This document shows positions 6,202 through 8,622 of a DNA stretch of 8,622 nucleotides, piece by piece. The notes below the pieces were generated by a model. The model saw nothing but the letters and a program-made list of their open reading frames with translations, was not told the origin of the DNA and searched no databases. The stretch is from DAOTXK01 sp034435395 (GTDB taxonomy: Bacteria; Chloroflexota; Anaerolineae; Aggregatilineales; Ch27), in assembly GCA_034435395.1 (NCBI GenBank), contig DAOTXK010000011.1, positions 1 through 8,622 of the forward strand, read 5' to 3'. How positions within the stretch are numbered: position 1 is the first letter of the stretch; each line of letters opens with the position of its first letter. The translations under genes and the position numbers were made by a program.

Positions 6202-7584
6202 ATGGACCCCACCTTCAAAACCATCATCGAGCCGTTTCGCGTGAAGACGGTGGAACACATCAAGTTCACCACGCCGGAATACCGGGAACAGGCGCTGCGC
6301 GAGGCCGGCTATAACCTTTTCCTGCTGCACGCGGAAGATGTTCTGATCGACCTACTGACCGATAGCGGGACTGGGGCCATGTCTGCCCAGCAATGGAGTA
6401 TGATGATGGTCGGCGACGAAAGTTATGCCGGGTCTCGCTCTTTCTATCGCCTGGAAGCGGTGGTCAAGGAGATCATGGGATTCAAGCACGTCATCCCCAC
6501 CCACCAGGGGCGCGCTGCCGAACGCATCCTGTTCTCAATCGCGGTGAAGGAGGGCGATGTCGTCCCGAACAACACCCACTTCGATACCACCCGCGCCAAC
6601 ATCGAGTATGCCAGAGCGGAAGCCCGCGACCTGGTGATCCCCGAAGGACGACAACCGGGCGTTATCCACCCCTTCAAGGGCAACATGGACCTGGACGCCC
6701 TGCGGCAGACGATTGAGGCGGTCGGCCCGGCGCGCATCCCGATGGTGATGCTGACTCTGACCAATAATTCCGGCGGCGGGCAGCCGGTCAGCATGGCCAA
6801 CATCCGCGCCGTCAGCGAGATCGCTCATACACACGGCATCCCGCTGATCATTGACGCCTGTCGATTTGCCGAGAATAGCTGGTTCATCAAGATGCGCGAA
6901 GATGGCTATGCCGACAGGACGCCAAAGGAAATTGCCCAGGAGATCTTTACCTACGCGGACGGCTGCACGATGTCAGCCAAGAAGGACGGCCTGGCGAACA
7001 TCGGCGGGTTCCTGGCCCTGAATGACGATGATCTGGCCCAGCAGTGCCGCAATCTGCTCATCCTCACCGAAGGCTTTCCCACCTACGGCGGCCTGGCCGG
7101 CTACAGCATGGAGGCGGTCGCTCAGGGCCTCCGCGAGGTGCTGGACGAAGACTATCTGCGGTACCGCATCCGCGCGACTGAGTACCTAGCCGAGGCGCTG
7201 GTGGCGGCAGGGGTGCCGATCGTGCAGCCGCCGGGCGGCCACGCGGTTTACATCGATGCCAAAGCCTTGCTGCCACACATCCCCCCTTCGCAATACCCGG
7301 CCCAGGCGCTGGCCGTTGAGCTTTATCGGGAGGGGGGCGTGCGCGCGGTCGAGATCGGCTCGCTGATGTTTGGCCGCCCGCGCCAGGACGGCACCGAGGA
7401 GCCAGCCATGCTCGAACTGGTTCGCCTCACGATCCCCAGGCGCGCCTATACCCAGAGCCACATCGACTATGTCATCGAGGTGATCACGCGCGTCAATGCC
7501 CGAAAAGGGCAGATTCGCGGCCTGCGCATAACCTGGCAGGCCCCGTATCTGCGGCATTTCACCGCGCGCCTGGAACCGATGTAG
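6202..7584 (+). CDS. tnaA: Tryptophanase (tryptophan indole-lyase)
   Basis: A 460-residue PLP enzyme of the beta-eliminating lyase family that cleaves L-tryptophan to indole, pyruvate and ammonia in the cytoplasm. The start at ATG 6202 gives MDPTFKTIIEPFRVKTVE, matching the N-terminus of Escherichia coli TnaA; GTG 6151 would add 17 unrelated residues. The PLP lysine is Lys261 in MSAKKD, with Asp218 and Arg221 in the IDACRFAEN cofactor region and the conserved TNNSGGGQPVS and GFPTYGGL segments. Specificity residues separate it from tyrosine phenol-lyase: Asp128 in HFDTT (Thr in TPL), Ile385 in AVEIG (Arg381 in Citrobacter TPL) and His452 in LRHFTA (Phe in TPL). Compared with E. coli (471 residues) it lacks about ten residues before Asp128. 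NIGG after the catalytic lysine looks more like TPL. It is the last gene of a group with a HAD phosphatase and a small membrane protein. No tnaC-like leader or tnaB permease is visible; regulation may involve the inverted repeat upstream. Confidence 0.9.
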   Translation: MDPTFKTIIEPFRVKTVEHIKFTTPEYREQALREAGYNLFLLHAEDVLIDLLTDSGTGAMSAQQWSMMMVGDESYAGSRSFYRLEAVVKEIMGFKHVIPTHQGRAAERILFSIAVKEGDVVPNNTHFDTTRANIEYARAEARDLVIPEGRQPGVIHPFKGNMDLDALRQTIEAVGPARIPMVMLTLTNNSGGGQPVSMANIRAVSEIAHTHGIPLIIDACRFAENSWFIKMREDGYADRTPKEIAQEIFTYADGCTMSAKKDGLANIGGFLALNDDDLAQQCRNLLILTEGFPTYGGLAGYSMEAVAQGLREVLDEDYLRYRIRATEYLAEALVAAGVPIVQPPGGHAVYIDAKALLPHIPPSQYPAQALAVELYREGGVRAVEIGSLMFGRPRQDGTEEPAMLELVRLTIPRRAYTQSHIDYVIEVITRVNARKGQIRGLRITWQAPYLRHFTARLEPM

Positions 7585-7607
7585 CGGTCGCCCGGAGTCA
7601 GGGCGCG
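7585..7607. other. Short gap between convergent genes with a weak hairpin
   Basis: This 23-nt gap separates two convergent stop codons. CGCCC (7589-7593) can pair with GGGCG (7601-7605) around a seven-base loop. No T-run flanks it on either strand, so I do not call a terminator. Transcripts from the two sides probably overlap. Confidence 0.35.
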
Positions 7608-8622
7608 TTACTGGCAGGCGTTGACGTTGGCCAGATGCTCCTCATAGGTGGCCGCATACAGGTTGCCCGATCCCCGACAGTTGCCCGTAAAAAACAGGTA
7701 ATTGGTGTCAGCGGGATACAGCGCCGCCCGGATGGCGTCGGCGCTGGGATTACCAATCGGCGACGGCGGCAGACCGACGTTGACATTGGTATTATAGGGC
7801 GAAGCCATGTTGATCTGGCTGCCCCCTACACGCGGCCACCAGTCGCCGGGACGGCCCAACGCGTACTGGAGCGTCACCGTGGCCCCCAGCGGGCTGCCCG
7901 CCCGTAGCCGGTTGTGGAACACACTGCTGACCAGTGCCTGTTCGTCGGGTGCCCAGGATTCGCGCTGGACGATAGAGGCCAGCGTCAGCGCCTCGTAGAA
8001 CGTCAACCCGTGGGCGGCGGCGGCAGCTTCGGCTCCGGGGGGAAGATTGGCCGCAAAGGCCGCCAGCAGCATGTCACGAAATGACTCCGGGGTATCACCG
8101 TTGCTCAGTTCAACCGTGCCTGGATAGAGAAATCCCTCCAGCGACTGGCCTGGCGGGCGCGTGGCCAGGAAATCATACGGTGGCACAATCGCTCCCGGAC
8201 CGATAGCTGCCAGGAAATCGTTTCCCCAGAAGCCGACCGGGATGGCGTCGATGGCCGCCGCGATCTGTTCAGCGCGCCAGCCGGGGCGGATGCTGATGGT
8301 ACAGCGCGGATCACAGTTCGGCTGGCGGGGCCCGGTGCCGACCGCCTCCGCCGGGACGACCGGGTCGCTGGAGGGGGCGTTTGCCGCCGCGCCCGGCGGC
8401 AGGTAGAGCGGCTGCCCGATCAGTAGCAGATCGCTGGTCAGGCAATTGGCGCGCCGGAGGTCGTCGGTGGTAACTGCGCCATCGGCTCCCAGCACATAGG
8501 CGAACAGCGTTTCCCCCGGCAGCACGTGATGCAGTTCCCAGCCGTCGGGTGGAACACATGCGCCTGCTTCCCCAACTGGGGAGGCAATCGATTGGGGCGT
8601 CGGCGTTGGCGCTGGCTCGGTG
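7608..8622 (-). CDS. mltG: LysM domain plus MltG-type endolytic murein transglycosylase (5' partial)
   Basis: The frame on the minus strand is open through the window end, so the N-terminus is missing; the GTG at 8525 is an internal Val in a LysM domain, not the start. Visible parts, counting that codon as residue 1, are a Pro/Thr-rich linker just upstream, then a LysM domain (about -5 to 43: HHVLPGETLFAYVLG, RRANCLTSD, GQPLYLP). A second linker leads to the MltG region: ISIRPGWRAEQIA, LEGFLYPGTVEL, and the catalytic segment LASIVQRES with the expected Glu189, followed by VFHNRL and YNTNVNVGLPPSPIGNP. MltG cleaves nascent glycan strands at the outer face of the cytoplasmic membrane and sets their length. 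Six cysteines (-11, 28, 71, 75, 283, 304) suggest disulphides and an extracytoplasmic location. The usual LFPDTY segment reads LYPGTV. LysM should bind peptidoglycan. It faces tryptophanase tail to tail with a 23-nt gap. Confidence 0.88.
   Translation of the reverse strand, partial: TEPAPTPTPQSIASPVGEAGACVPPDGWELHHVLPGETLFAYVLGADGAVTTDDLRRANCLTSDLLLIGQPLYLPPGAAANAPSSDPVVPAEAVGTGPRQPNCDPRCTISIRPGWRAEQIAAAIDAIPVGFWGNDFLAAIGPGAIVPPYDFLATRPPGQSLEGFLYPGTVELSNGDTPESFRDMLLAAFAANLPPGAEAAAAAHGLTFYEALTLASIVQRESWAPDEQALVSSVFHNRLRAGSPLGATVTLQYALGRPGDWWPRVGGSQINMASPYNTNVNVGLPPSPIGNPSADAIRAALYPADTNYLFFTGNCRGSGNLYAATYEEHLANVNACQ

Noticed and set aside
7589..7605. CGCCC/GGGCG hairpin as a bidirectional terminator
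   Set aside because: The stem is only five pairs and no T-run follows on either strand.
8311..8559. Separate 82-codon frame on the minus strand at the 5' part of the transglycosylase gene
   Set aside because: It is another frame of the LysM-MltG gene, whose own frame is open to the window end and carries domain motifs.

Overview
The window is a bacterial stretch of about 60% GC (estimated by eye). It most resembles the Chloroflexota, probably Anaerolineae. The basis is the style of the proteins: a large secreted protein of InhA/MAM-like modules with a PA14 domain, and a LysM domain joined to an MltG-type transglycosylase through a Pro/Thr-rich linker. The lineage is an inference from family resemblance. 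No rRNA, tRNA, CRISPR array, insertion sequence or phage gene is visible.

Layout. (1) Positions 1-3063, plus strand: the 3' part of a very large secreted protein made of five diverged beta-sandwich modules, the last split by a PA14 domain. It ends at a strong intrinsic terminator (3091-3120). (2) 3302-5053, plus strand: a long-chain acyl-CoA ligase with its own ribosome binding site, probably transcribed alone. (3) 5158-7584, plus strand: a compact three-gene group behind a sigma70-like promoter. It holds a HAD-IB phosphatase, a 95-residue cysteine-containing membrane protein of unknown function, and a tryptophanase. The phosphatase-membrane protein gap is 10 nt and the membrane protein-tryptophanase gap is 47 nt. 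(4) 7608-8622, minus strand: the C-terminal part of a LysM-MltG lytic transglycosylase, convergent with the tryptophanase and cut by the window end.

Functions. The ligase activates fatty acids with CoA. The tryptophanase converts tryptophan to indole, pyruvate and ammonia, and its specificity residues (Asp128, Ile385, His452) fit tryptophanase rather than tyrosine phenol-lyase. The large protein and the transglycosylase act outside the membrane, on adhesion or binding and on peptidoglycan respectively. I see no shared pathway across the four blocks.

Most of the window is ordinary metabolism and envelope biology, and I do not see a defence or other clearly new system. The points most worth a second look are the 18-bp perfect inverted repeat at the end of the small membrane protein gene just before tryptophanase, the small membrane protein itself, and the PA14 domain nested inside a repeat module.
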